Program-made: the position numbers and the translations under genes
Part shown: in pieces, positions 1 through 11,968 of the stretch
Position numbering within the stretch: the stretch's first letter is position 1
How the letters are laid out: each line of letters starts with the position of its first letter
NCBI GenBank assembly: GCA_014155875.1
Contig: JACEFZ010021772.1
Span: forward strand, 97,501 to 161,500
From: Cepaea nemoralis
Lineage: Eukaryota > Mollusca > Gastropoda > Stylommatophora > Helicidae
Length of the DNA: 64,000 nucleotides
Direction of reading: 5' to 3'
Notes under the pieces: model-generated
The model's input: the letters and a program-made list of their open reading frames with translations, nothing else
The model's database searches: none
What the model was told of the DNA's origin: nothing

Positions 1-112
1 GCCATTGCTTTCTGAACGACCGGCACCTATACCATTTTTCGAAAAAAAAATCTGCACCGCTGTTTCGAACCCGGGTATATGGGATTACGAATCGCGCCCG
101 TAACCCCTTTAG
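1..112 (-). repeat. SINE family A copy, cut by window start
   Basis: Reading on the minus strand, a tRNA-like head with a B-box-like GTTCGAAAC is followed by the family-A core beginning GGTCGTTCAGAAAGCAATGG. The same core recurs at 10.5, 15.3, 40.0, 50.7, 51.3, 52.0, 54.6 and 57.4 kb. The 3' end lies outside the window. Confidence 0.7.
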
Positions 113-589
113 ATGGCTGGTAATGCCTAATTTGGCTCGAAATGTGATGCCTCTCTAAACACCATGTATTCCAGCGTTACTCTCAGCCTCGTTGTCTCTT
201 GATCATCGTTTGCTCAAAGGCTCCTCTAAACCTTTAATTATATCAGGGTGGAACCTCATACCCTCATTTACCAGTGTTCGTCATTTACCTCAGTATCCAT
301 ATTCACATTCTTGTGTACAACAGGACCCCCTTTCTAGCCTACATTTACATTAGGACCCCTTCCCCCCTCCCCCTTTTTTTGGGGTTGGAGATAATGTCTA
401 CGGTCATCGAACAATATGGTCACTGCTAAAAAGGAAAGCAATTGCAAACTACCTTCTTTATAGATGCCACGAATATAATGTATTGCAATCTCACAGAATA
501 TCAGAGAAAAGGGGTAAATGGGTGCTCCATAGGAGCAGCAACGCCCGGTTGGGGTAGTCATGTGCACCAGGTGACTCCAGCCCGTCAGC
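113..589. other. No supported feature
   Basis: AT-rich sequence with short homopolymers around 360-380. I see no exon signal and no recognisable repeat, apart from a possible 5' leader of the LINE that follows, from about 540. Confidence 0.5.
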
Positions 590-1495
590 AGGCGAGTGGG
601 TGCAAAATAATATCAACATTGAAAGTGGGAACTTAGAATGTAAGAACTATGAGTGGGGATGAGAAATTTGATAACATTAAGAATGAAATGAGAAGACTAA
701 ATATTAATATGAAAGGAATCATAATTTGAGGTAGAAACATTAATAACATTAGATATGTAACATTTAGCAGATGCGGTTGTTACACACGGTGAACAACTGG
801 AGTTAGAATTAAATTGCAAAAAGACACAGATTATGGTCGTCACTAGGAAGAAGAAAATACCACAATGTAATATACGAGTAAATGGGCATATTCTTGAACA
901 AGTGAATCGGTACAATTATCTCGGAACGGTATAACATCTGATGGGAAATATCTTGAAGAGATTATAACAAGAATCGTCATGGCGTAGGTAGCCCTTTGCA
1001 AGATGGAAAACATACTGACCAATAAAAAGATGTGATTTACAACGAGAAAGAAAAAAAAGTGTCGAGGTGCTACATAGAACCTGTGCTTTTGTATGGATGT
1101 GAAGCGTGGACAATGAGCAAACAGGCTGAAAAAATATCTGATGGCTGTGGAAATGTGGTTTCTGAGGAAAATGCAAAGAATACCATGGACAGACAGAAAA
1201 ACCGATGACCAAATCCCATAAGAAACAAATGAATATCGTAAACTGATTAGAGAAACTAGACGTAGACAGTCAAAATTGTTTGATAAGCTATGAGAAGAAA
1301 TATATTGGAGTACTTGGTGACAACTGGCAAGATCGAGGGGATGAGAATAAGGGGAAGGCAGAAAAGGGCTGAAGGGCTTGACCACGTGGCATGGTAGAGA
1401 CAAGAACATTGAGCTGATCCACGACTCTGGTGATCGAGTGAGATGACGAAACATGACAGCTCACGCTTATCGGCATTGCACATGATGATGATGAG
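590..1495 (+). pseudogene. Internally deleted LINE: endonuclease start joined to RT C-terminus
   Basis: The plus strand first encodes a degraded start of an APE-type endonuclease (a stop, then NVRTMSGDEKFDNIKNEMRR, near 630-700), the typical first motif of LINE ORF2. About 100 bases later it encodes the distal end of the RT region (RVNGHILEQVNRYNYLGT, near 860-930). The tail motif is SGDRV..RNMTAHAYRH, ending in a GATGATGATGA run at about 1482-1495. The central endonuclease and RT core are missing. Many stops and frameshifts show that it is dead. The same 3' end occurs at 49615-49935. The clade is not assigned. Confidence 0.7.
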
Positions 1496-1963
1496 AACCG
1501 TCTAGTTACGCTTGTTACTGGGTCCTTACGTGGGTGCTTATCATCTTGTAGCTGGTCTTTTGCTGAACGTCGCAGTCATGACGGATCTCCTGCCCAAGCT
1601 GCCTGCAATGTCGTGTGTCCTTCGTGCTGCTAGATCCCAACCTCTTCTCCCAGTAACCATACCTTCCATCGCTGTTCTCTCCCAGCCACTGTGCTATTTA
1701 ATATGGTCACATTTATTTCAGTTACCGAGCCAAGATACAGTTTATGGACCAGGTTTCTTTCATGTTCACATCTGGTAGAATTTCTGTATTTCTTCTCTGG
1801 TCTACGATGTTCTCAGAATTTGCCTCTTGCACTTGCTTAGGCGCTCCAGTTTTCTTCTTTCGTGATCGCGGAATTGTCCAGGACCGACTCCTGATGGAGT
1901 TCTGAATTTGGTTTTCTAATGCTTCAGTATGGAATCTTAGATATTTACCATCATCATTGACGG
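1496..1963. other. No supported feature
   Basis: Mixed-composition sequence without repeats, splice-bounded exons or RNA genes that I can recognise. Confidence 0.4.
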
Positions 1964-2215
1964 GGATAGTCTGGCCGAGTGTTTAGAACGTCGTGCTCCC
2001 ATTCTGGAGACTCAGGGTCGCATCCTCGGTAAGATGATGGATTACTTTTGTTTTTGTCGGGGGCTAAAAGAAAACCCTAACTTGCAACCCTAACGCGGCG
2101 ACTGCACTAGCCAGGCGGTCGTAATTCCTGTGGCTCAAGGCACAATAGTCTCCACACCCTCATCCCTGCCTTACATAGCAAGGTACGATAGGCAGCAATG
2201 ATAGCTATCAGTATC
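1964..2215 (+). repeat. SINE family B copy
   Basis: It begins with a tRNA-like head (CTGGCCGAGTGTTTAGAACG as A box; a degraded B box near 2010). Then come GGTAAGATGATGGATT and the family-B body with GCGGCGACTGCACTAGCCAG. Matching bodies lie at 48455-48560 and 50893-51130, and a matching head at 38295-38375. Confidence 0.65.
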
Positions 2216-2744
2216 ATCGTGTACCATGCCGACACACACGGGAGGTGTGGGTTCACGACCTCACGCGACTACCAGTCTGGAATCAGGTATTCTTGTCCCA
2301 AACAGTTCCCGCCATCTGATTCTTCTACACCAAAATCCTTTCCTTAACCGTCAGGTATATTTGGACCGACCTGGTGTCTGAATTAATCCGAAGTCCTGGC
2401 CTCGAACCGGATTTAAAAAACATCAATGTAAACATGCTAGCTAATGATCTATCCCACCTGTAATACTCAGCATGCCCTGTGTAAACAGTAGCCATTTTGG
2501 CGACATTCTTGCATGGACTCGACGAGTCTATGACTAAGTTGAGACAGTAGTGACGTGATTCCTGTTTCAGTCTTTGGTGTGTACCAATGTTTGTCGAGGC
2601 AAGTCATTATTTGTTCAGTTATGTAAGCAAATGCTCGTGCATATTGTGTGGGTGTTTTTCTGTCTATTTCTAGTTTACGTACATTAAACATGGTCCCAAA
2701 GTAGACAGTCGATATGATTCTGTGATGTGAGTGGGTCATCACAT
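2216..2744. other. No supported feature
   Basis: No gene or repeat recognised. A tRNA-B-box-like GGGTTCACGACC occurs near 2249 but lacks a convincing partner A box. Confidence 0.4.
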
Positions 2745-3075
2745 TGTGAGAGAGAAAAGGGGAGAGAAAGTGGGAGGGGAGAGAGAGTGTGAGAGAGAAG
2801 AAAAGGAGAGAGTGAGAGAGAGAAGAAAAGGAGAGAGTGAGAGAGAGAAGAAAAGGAGAGAATGAGAGAGAGAGAAGAAAAGGAGAGAGGGAGAGAGAAA
2901 AGGGGAGAGAGAGGGAGGGAGAGACAGGGAGAAAGAAAATAAGAATGAAAGAGAGAAAAAGGAGAGAGTAAAAGAGAGAGACCAGGAGAGAGAGAGGGAA
3001 AGAGGGAGAATAAAAGGAGAGAGGGGAGAGAACATGAGAGAGAGAACAAGAGAGGGTGAGCGAGAACGAGAGAGA
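2745..3075. repeat. GA-rich purine tract
   Basis: About 330 bases of almost pure purine on the plus strand, built of GAGAGA, AAAAGG and GGGAGA blocks. Several short duplications (GAGAGAAGAAAAGGAGAGAG repeated around 2790-2890) show local tandem growth. Open frames across it, rich in Leu and Ser on the minus strand, reflect composition only. Confidence 0.9.
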
Positions 3076-3479
3076 AGCTGTTTCACGGTGTTGAACGTTG
3101 AGGTGCCCATTCCTGTTCTCTATCTTATTTCCACATAGACCTGCTTTCAGCAGCCATTCATTAATTGGGGTCTGAACAGTCACATTCGCTACCGTAATGG
3201 GTTGTAGTTTGTTTTTGTTTGTTTTTTGCCTTTTTGAAGCACAATATGATAAACTATCGTCTGTCAATACATCAAGGTGCCAATGTTAGTTAGTTAGCTA
3301 GTCGTCCCCATTATGCTCCATTCCCGTGCCAGCGAATATCACACAAAATGCTCCCCATTGTCCGATGTGAAAAGTGGAATAGACAGGAGTCTCGGCAATC
3401 CAACAGCCCGCACAGGTACACTGTGCATAATGCCGCCGTCAGAATGTCAACACAAAATTCATCCACGAATACCACAGTT

Positions 3480-3660
3480 CATCTATCGTTGATGGACTCG
3501 ACAGTCACCAGAAAGACCTCATCGACCCGTGTTTTCTCACATGGCTCGGTCTCTTTCCGCAGGGCGACCCGCCGAAAGTGTCGCACAAAGCACGAACTCC
3601 GCAGCTTCACCGCCGACTCCCAGGAGTCTCCCATAAAAATGCATTCGTGAACCGAAAGGG
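3480..3660 (-). repeat. Repeat family E copy
   Basis: The reverse complement matches 57650-57790: GGAGACTCCTGGGAGTCG, then GCGGAGTTCGTGCTTTGTGC, then AAAGAGACCGAG. The copy at 57.6 kb has a tRNA-like head, so this is probably a decayed SINE. The sequence from 3076 to 3480 between the purine tract and this copy shows nothing I can name. Confidence 0.6.
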
Positions 3661-3929
3661 CAAAACAGTCAATTTAGCAATCACCGATAGCCATTGTTCC
3701 GAACATGTAGTTCACTGTACAGGACAGATGTAAAAGCATTCCATGCGAATTTCACTGCTCACGGTGTCGCCCACGTACTCACTCAGTAGCAGAGCGACGG
3801 AACCATGTACTACCTGTCCAACGTGAGGAAAATGCGATTGCAAACCGTAGCCACAAGCATAAACACAATACAGGCGTTAACGGCTCAACGAATAACCGCC
3901 ATGCTGACGACCGGAAGTGAAGTCAAGGT

Positions 3930-4080
3930 GCCAATGATGTCATCATTATTGTCATCGTCATTATCATTATCATCATCACCCCTACAGTCATCACCATCAC
4001 CATTGGCGTCATCACCATTGTCGTCATCATCACCACCACCATCATCATCATCAGCATCGTCACTAGCATCAGCTGCAGAA
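3930..4080. repeat. Imperfect CAT/TCA trinucleotide repeat
   Basis: A run of TCATCA, CACCAT and CATTGT triplets with many substitutions. It produces Ser-rich or Asp-rich frames without other coding support. Confidence 0.85.
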
Positions 4081-4212
4081 AGTGACATCAATTTAGCCAG
4101 TTATGTTGAGAAGCATACCCCACTCTCAAATCTCCCCATAAATAACACAATAAACAGCTGAGAAACATATTCACGTACGCGTGACATGAGCTGACCATAC
4201 ACGAATCTGCTT

Positions 4213-4347
4213 CCTTCTTCTTCTTCTTCTTCTTCTTCTTCTTCTTCTTCTTCTTCTTCTTCTTCTTCTTCTCCTCCTCCTTCTTCTTCTTCTTCTTCTT
4301 CTCCTCCTCCTCCTCATTCTTCTTCTTCTTCTTCTTCTTCTTCTTCG
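4213..4347. repeat. (TTC)n microsatellite
   Basis: About 45 TTC triplets, interrupted twice by TCC-rich blocks and once by CATTCT. Confidence 0.95.
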
Positions 4348-4705
4348 TTCCTTCCTTTGTATGGATCTAATGTCCGCTAATCTGCACCACTAGTTAATGT
4401 GACATAATACTTCTGGTTCTGTGGCGAAGAGTTAGTGACGAGGTGACATCTAGATCGCTATGAGCACGTCGCGAATACTACGTTAACTGATTCTTAGAGT
4501 AAACTCTCAATTTAGTATAGCGTCAATATGACAAATAAATACGTCAGACTATGACATGCCACGCGCTGCGGTAAAATACCTAGCGCTACCAGGGACAGCA
4601 TTTATTTCCAGGTCATCTATTCAAATCACGTCGCATTCTGTTTTTCCCAGGCCTCGACCCTTATCTTCAATACCCGGTCTAATTGACATGGGGTATAGTC
4701 TACAG

Positions 4706-5456
4706 CAGTGGTTTCCAAGCTTTTCAAGCAGAGGGCCATGTCTACTATTTTCGATAGTTAAGCGGGCAACAACGTTATAAAATTATAAACGTCGTGCAAT
4801 ATCATTCTTACCTTTCTTAACTTTCGTCAACAAAATTCTAAAACTGTAAAGGCAGTCAGCGTCAGTACTACACTGCGGTCATGTTTTTAAATTTAAAATC
4901 AAAAGTTCATTTAACAATAAATTTTTAATCAGTTTCGAAAATCGCTATTAATGTAATTAATTTACAATTGTAACTGTTCTTCGCAATCAGTTACTTAAGT
5001 TAAAATGCCAGTTTATCAATATTTGGGCACAAATCTGACGGGACCCAAAGTCATAAGCGCAACTATGTTATTGTCAGTGAGTCTGGAACGTAGCTTTTTT
5101 TTTTTTTTTTTATAACAGCCATTGCGCAATATAACTGCTCGCATCTGTAAGTCGAACCAAAACGACAAATGTATCTCTGAGCGAATGAACACAAGTGTTT
5201 AAATTGTTCGACAGACAATAGTCGCCAGAATGAAATCGTATGATCAGCTGAAGGTTGCGAACTGAACAGGCGCATTCGATAATATCTGAATATAACAACC
5301 ACGAGCAGAGTAAATTATCGCACGCGGACGGGAAGAACCGAGTGCATTTTTTGATATTATTAAAATATATTATTTTAAATAACGAGGCTTCGCGTGCCAC
5401 TTACTAACAGCTGGCGGGCCACAAGTGGCCCGCGGGCCGTGGTTTGGGAACCTCTG
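4706..5456. mobile_element. Non-autonomous hAT-type MITE with 8-bp TSD
   Basis: The left end reads CAGTGGTTTCCAAGC. The right end read inward on the minus strand is CAGAGGTTCCCAAAC, which is 12 of 15 identical and matches the CAGNGGTTCNCAA-type terminal inverted repeat of hAT transposons. It is flanked by GTCTACAG (4698-4705) and GTCTATAG (5457-5464), an 8-bp duplication with one transition, the size expected for hAT. The interior is AT-rich, has a poly-T run near 5095 and shows no transposase motif. A GC palindrome, CGGGCCACAAGTGGCCCG, lies just inside the right end. Confidence 0.8.
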
Positions 5457-5464
5457 GTCTATAG

Positions 5465-8400
5465 TGTCAGTCACTCCCTAGAGCGACAGGAATAATGCGA
5501 TACGCTATTTATCTTCTGATATTGGGAAAACAAAATATCCCGAGCATGTATATTTAAGACACGTGGGATGTGAAATGGGAGACATTGAGGGGAAACATGT
5601 TGTATCTAGATATATTATGTTTGGCATAACGCTAACCACCATTATTCATTTACCAAAACATGCCGCAAGAAGAGGAAACAACATTAAAAGAAATTGACTT
5701 CACAACCGCAAACGGAGACTAGGACTTAAAACTTAACATCGAAACTGGAACTGCATAAGTGACAGATGACGTGGATTCTTAGAAAGATTTCATCAGACAA
5801 AGCTCGGAAACCTATTGGATAGGAGGAGACATGTGACCCGCTTTCGCGCCAACGCCGGATTTGCATATGTTAATATTTCATCAGAATCTGGTAAGCCCGC
5901 ACTTTTTCCTGCAACCAGCCTGATGAATAGATGTGAGAAGCTGGTGTGACCAAATTTTCAAACATGGAATTGCGGGGTGTCTAGATCTGAGGTAAGCTTG
6001 TGATTCCCGAGATTAGACTAAGAACCCGATGTATCAAGTATCAAGTAATGGTAACCCGTGTTTGTGATGTCAATTGAAATGTATTATTATTGATTAAAAC
6101 CTCTGAAATGTAACAATGCTCGACTGTAGATTCTAACGACGCAGAGCCGTTCCCGGGCAAAATGACACTCCAATACTCTCTTCGATTGCAATCTCTGATA
6201 TTCTTAGAGATAATTATTAACTTTAAGAAGTGCATTATACTACTCCATTCTATTCTGAACAACTGTACGAAGTGATGATTCTAAAGCAATCTTGTGCATT
6301 TCACCAGAAACACTGATAAAAGATGCTACCACTACCAACAGCTGAAATGACAGTTCGTGTACTAGAACAAGTGCTTTGTTCTAAAACAGACTTATCTATG
6401 CCTATTTACAATCTAGAAAGCTGAAAGAGAAATCAATCTTTCCTTTCTCCTTCATCTATTGAATCAATAGGGTTTGACGGAATAAATATTTATATTTATG
6501 TCAAATTTTAATTAGATAAGAGCACATATGAACTGCATTACATGAGAAAGTTGTGCTTCGCGGAACACCATCACGCGCAGTGAACTTAACTCATTACTCA
6601 ACATAACTTAAAACACAACACCACTCAACACCACTCATCACCACACAACCCAACACTCAACATCACAACAACAACAGATAATGGGAGAGAGTTATTAGAC
6701 ACAGAAGAAGAAGTTGGTTAATTGGGAAAACACAGAGAATTATTTATACACATTATAAACACCATTGAGTGGAAGAAATGTTATAAATGTATGTCATTTA
6801 TTTATATGCATCTTGACACATTCTCACTCTTGTCATTGTCTCACTGTACACGTTCACTGACCCCAGGTCAAATGAGAACTTACATACAGCAGGAACAAGT
6901 TGATACAAGGCGTACACAGTGTGATAAACTCTGACCACCCCAAATTAACCCAACACTAGCTTAGAGGAAAAAAGGAGGGATGGGGAACTAGTTCCTACTT
7001 CAGGAATTTAGATTTCTTCCGACCTACTTCTAGAATATTGTATTGGTAGGAATGTATATATTTATGTGAATATTCATCAGTGATCTTGGTGGCTACATAC
7101 CAACAACCACCCAACACATCAGCAAACTAACCACCTAAATCAGACCTGAGAGAGGGAAGCCGAGAGAAAGAGATGAACCACAAGTAAGATGGAAGATGAC
7201 CTGGCCATGAGCAGAGTATGGGGAGGCCTTCAGTGGAGCTATACGGGCAGACCTGAAGTGGATCCATCAGTCAATGGACCCTGGCTTACCTAATCTTCCA
7301 GTCACCAGGTTACATTTTCCTTGGTACACACCACACCCAATTTCAGGAAACTGATAGTTAATTGTTGAATTACCATCACACTTAACATGTGCAACATCAA
7401 AATGTTTAATATGTTTTCACACTTGTTGACCTCTCGTGTATTGATGCTTGTTTATTGATGGTCTGTGTAACTGGTCCAATATGCAACTTTTCTAATATAT
7501 CTTGTGTAAATCACAATAGAGATGTGTGTACTGACCAGAAGGCTCAGGCCCAGTCAATAAATGATTAACATGAATTGACCTTCTGTTAATTTATCAGTTC
7601 AAACCTATCTGTGAGTCACCAGCTTCTTTGTACATCATGTTGTCAGAATCTAATGTGATTGATTATGTGTTTGATTGTTTAAAAATAAATTAACTCATAA
7701 TGACTTACTAAAATGGGGGAGAGAAGACTCTAGATCTATCAACTGCTCAATATCCATGTTTTCTTCATCTAAATCAGGCTGAGAAAATTCTCCAGACTTT
7801 CCTCAGATTTGATAACCAATAAAAGGGGGCTCCAGAGCTACAGAATCCTTGGAGAAGGGGCAGATTCCCAGTTAGTAATTACCATTCTCACCAGGGCCAT
7901 AATCTATATCTCCTAGACATACTTAATAGAACGAGGCCTGCAGATAACTCAAGGTTCATATTCTGGGGTTATTGAAGATAGAAGAGGATGGGGCTCTACT
8001 TCTTTTGTTAGAGATGGGGCATGCACTACAGTGATCTCCCACTCCCTTCAAAAATATATGACATTATGTATAAACCTTAATGATTATTTTCATATGCATT
8101 TTGTGAATGTATTTATGTATTTACTTTGAAAATGTGAACATATGTAATGATTTCGCCCATGTGGGAAGCAAGAAAACCCAGAAACCGGCGATTGTCTGGA
8201 GTCGTGGGAAAGATATGGAACAAATTCATCCATGCGGCCATATTACCAGGATGTATAATAAAATATTAATTTACTTACCCGCATCCAGCACCATGCCAAA
8301 CCGCATGATATTGAAGGTCAGAAGCAACTCATAAACCATGAGTTGGGGAATCTGAATTTAGGGAGTAAAGAACTCACAAGGGAAGTCTAAAGACCTCCTA

Positions 8401-9519
8401 AAGAAGCAAGACACCTGGAATATTTAAGCCACCTTGCCTGATTGTCGTATTCTTATCTACTAGCTTGTATATACTTTGAGGTACACTTCATAACTGCTGG
8501 ATTACTGCTGGCCTTGTTATTTTTTAACTATCTAGGGAACTATCCTGACTGTCCGGACTTCCCCATAATGTTGCTATTAAGAAAATAGGTGCAGGTAATT
8601 AACACCTGAGTCACACCAATCTTACACACATATACAATTTGTAATGTTGTTTACCAAACCATGTATATTTGTTTGAATCCCATAGACAATTTTGTCTTCA
8701 GATATGTCCACTTCTGGACCTTTCCCACCTTGTATCACCATGTCATACAATGTATAGCCAAGGTATAAAGAGCAATTGACTTTTTGTTTTTGATGCAGAA
8801 TGGCAGAGAGATACTATGTTTGTTCTTATTCTGCTTCTGACACACACAACAGACACACAACACCAGCACTCAGACACTTTACCATTGCCAAGACACTGAG
8901 GAGTATGCACTATTTTATTTAAAGAAGCCTCATTGTTGATACTGCTGAAACCTGAACTGGTGAACGGTTAGCGAAACGCAGAGCCATTAACTAGTGGAGA
9001 CGGAACCTTGAATCCAGAGGAGCCTCGAATACCTGTTAGGGTCGACTCCAAGACACCATCAGGACTAAAGCCAGCGCTAGCCGTAAACGGGATCAGATCG
9101 TCCCAGGTGACTCCGTGTCTTCCTGTTGTCTGAGAATGTCAATGTCTCTACGGTGTGGGAGTGATGAGAAACAACAGAACTAAGCATCAGACAATCATTT
9201 TTTGTACCAAAACATGTAACATAATTTTTACTGTACTAGTTCACTAGTTGAACTACGATTTTTATCGAACTAACTCTTTTACTATTAAAGAGTGTGATTG
9301 TTTGTAATTGCAACCATTTCCTCCACTCTTGATCCTTTGCGAGCAAGGAGTGCGAGTGAGTGAGTGAAAGTATAGCACAAACAGGGGGTTCCGCCAAGCG
9401 ACAATGGACCACGGCCAGTTAATATAAGCACCCGTGTTAGGTCTTTCTACATATACAAGTGTTCTTCACCTTCTGCCTTGTCTCCCAAGTGAATCCCAGT
9501 CTCTTCTATCGGGACCATC
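5465..9519. other. Low-information AT-rich DNA, no gene recognised
   Basis: About 4 kb with stops in all frames and no splice-bounded open segments that join in phase. There is CAACA-rich simple sequence at about 6600-6680 and GAGTGAGTGAG near 9350. A block at about 8940-9130 is less AT-rich and may be an old mobile element, but I cannot name it. Confidence 0.5.
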
Positions 9520-10300
9520 CCTTTAGACATCATTCTTAAACGAGCCACAATTTAAAGAAATAATGGGGCTGGTTATCAACCAAGATAAGACAGAATATAT
9601 GGTAATTTCAAGAGACGGAATGGCTAAAAACTCTGGCCACATACAAATAGATAATATGACCATTAAAAGAACGGAAACATACAAATACCTGGGTACAATC
9701 TTCAACTGCTCCAACCTCATAAGGGAAGAAATACAAACTAGAATCAACTCTGGAAATAAGATATACTATGCACTACAACATCTACTAAAATCAAAGGCGC
9801 TATCTCGTAACACCAAAATCACAATATACAAAACACTGATCAGACCAGTTGTGCTGTATGGCTCTGAAACCTGGAGTACAACGAAAGGAGACGAAGCCTT
9901 GTTACAAACCTTTGAGAACAAAATTTTAAGACACATCTTTTGACCCATTAGGGATACACATAGTGGAGAGTGGAAAAGAAGAAGTAACAAAGACATTTAT
10001 GATCTGTTTAAGTCCCCGCTAATCACTGGTATCATGAAGGCTAATAGACTGCAATGGCTGGGGCATATAGAAAGAATGGAAAATAATAGGGAAACAAAAC
10101 TCGCTTACACTCAGGAAATAAATGACCGTAGACCCCGAGGTAGACCAAGAAGACGGTGGAGAGATAATACATGTACAGACCTACAAGCACCTGGAATCAA
10201 CGACTGGCAAGAGAAGGTCCACCAGAGAGACGAATGGAGACGGATTGTATTTGCAGCAAAGAACCTCAATGGCTCGGAAAGCTGAAGAAGAAGAAGAAAT
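9520..10300 (+). pseudogene. 5'-truncated LINE, RT C-terminal part
   Basis: One frame encodes the distal RT region and C-terminal domain of an APE-type LINE. The motifs in order are MGLVINQDKTEYMVISRDG, YKYLGTIF, a segment ending LIRPVVLYGSETW, NRLQWLGHIERM, RRPRGRPRRRWRD and a final WRRIVFAAKNLNG. The only break in this stretch is an in-frame TGA at 9941-9943, after which the same frame continues, so this is one of the younger LINE fragments here. It ends in a (GAA)n tail near 10285. The catalytic RT core and endonuclease are absent (5' truncation). The family is RTE-like or related. Confidence 0.8.
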
Positions 10301-10439
10301 GGGGAGAACCGTTGAGGCCACTAAGACGATTACATAAATAGACACACATTGTATTATTTGGCGCTCACAGAAGAAGAAGAAAGAAATAGAGATTAGAAGA
10401 CGCACTAGACAACATAAAATTTGAAAGCTATGATAATTA

Positions 10440-10620
10440 CCGACTACCGAATTTGTGCAGTAGACCGTGTCGCGTTGTATTATAACGTGCTGGTAAGGGA
10501 GCCGGTCGTTCAGAAAGCAATGGCAAACTACTGAACGTAACACTTGCCTAGAAAATCAACAGCAGCTGAAAAATGCTGATGTTGACTGCAACGTCTCGTA
10601 AGAGATACGCAACAAACATT
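10440..10620 (+). repeat. SINE family A copy
   Basis: It contains GGTCGTTCAGAAAGCAATGG, then CAAACTACTGAACGTAACAC, and ends in the family 3' motif GTAAGAGATACGCAACAAA. The head is degraded. Confidence 0.8.
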
Positions 10621-10689
10621 CAAAAATGTGTGTGCAAGCATTTGTGCGTTCGCGATTGTGTCTGTGGTGCATGCGTGGGTGGATGTGTA

Positions 10690-10822
<133 letters not shown>

Positions 10823-10974
10823 AAGTGAGTGTGTGTACACACATTCGCATTTTAGCGTTGCTAATGTGACGGAGATTTACTTACACAGACTTCCAGTAAT
10901 TCAGTAACATTAGATGCCTTAAGCAAAGGCCTATAACCGATTTTAAGTTGTTTTAGTTGTGTGTTCATAGATTA

Positions 10975-11238
10975 ATACCCAACAGCTAATAATGCAAGTA
11001 ACAAGATAGCTAACAATACCAGTAACCAGATAGCTAACAATACCAGTAACCAGATAGCTAACAATACCAGTAACCAGATAGCTAACAATACCAGTAACCA
11101 GATAGCTAACAATACCAGTAACCAGATAGCTAACAATACCAGTAACCAGACAGCTAACAATACCAGTAACCAGACAGCTAACAATACCAGTAACCAGACA
11201 GCTAACAATACCAGTAACCAGATAGCTAACAATACCAG
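10975..11238. repeat. 24-bp minisatellite, block 1
   Basis: About 11 units of 24 bp containing ACCAGTAACCAGATAGCTAA. The array resumes in register at 11969 after the solo LTR. The last complete motif before the insertion is ACCAG at 11234-11238. Confidence 0.95.
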
Positions 11239-11968
11239 TGTCACACGTCGTATGTTGACGATACTGTCGATGTTCTTGATGATAAGTTTCGTGTGATGGT
11301 CGTTGTCTAGGTAACGATACTCCTGGAGTGTCAGTTGAGCTCTCTCACTGTCTTACCATATAACTCACCCCCGTAGTGCACATTCGCCAGTCATTAAACA
11401 AGATTCAGTTGGCGCACATAATCCTTTATTACAAAAATAACACAGACTCACGGAACATATGTATATATCCAGAAAACAATATATAATCCATCGAATATCC
11501 ATCTCCTCCTCACAATATTAACACGCACACATCGATGCCTTCTCAAGCCTGCTTCATATCAAATCCATAAGACAGGTAATCCAGCTCCTATCCACCGCTG
11601 GACCTCGCACAATACACCCACACACTGGGTTCAGGCCCTCACTCACTATAGAACCCACTCTGGTTCAGGCCTGTCTTCACAACTGGGAGAACAACACAAC
11701 ACGGAGATCTCTAACTCCGCTTCTCTCTCAGATTACCGACCAGTTCGGCATCTACCCATCAACTGTCTTGAAGTCCCTTGACTTCACACCAAACTAAACT
11801 GTCCTTCGCCCCATCCCCCTGGGGTATCCACTCACATCCGCCCCATTATTTCTCAGGGTTGATTGTTTTCCTCGTAGCCAGGTCAGTCACTTTACTGTCT
11901 CCCACTTTCCTCCCTTCTCTCTCATGCCCGGTCACTCAACTCACTGTTAATGACCCAGGCTTATGTCA
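11239..11968 (-). mobile_element. Solo LTR inserted in minisatellite
   Basis: A 730-bp segment starts TGTCACACG and ends TTATGTCA (TG...CA). It is bounded by direct repeats ACCAG (11234-11238 and 11969-11973). Removing the segment and one ACCAG restores an uninterrupted 24-bp unit, so it is an insertion with a 5-bp target duplication, as LTR retrotransposons make. No coding domain is inside. A TTTATT at about 11430, which is AATAAA on the minus strand, suggests minus orientation. Its parent element is not in this window; its ends differ from those of the 22.8-kb Gypsy element. Confidence 0.72.

Noticed and set aside
2467..3267. 266-codon minus-strand frame
   Set aside because: Mostly Ser/Leu/Phe repeats from the GA-rich tract, with overlapping open frames in other registers; compositional.
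3348..3650. 100-codon plus-strand frame
   Set aside because: It overlaps a family-E repeat copy on the other strand and has no recognisable domain.
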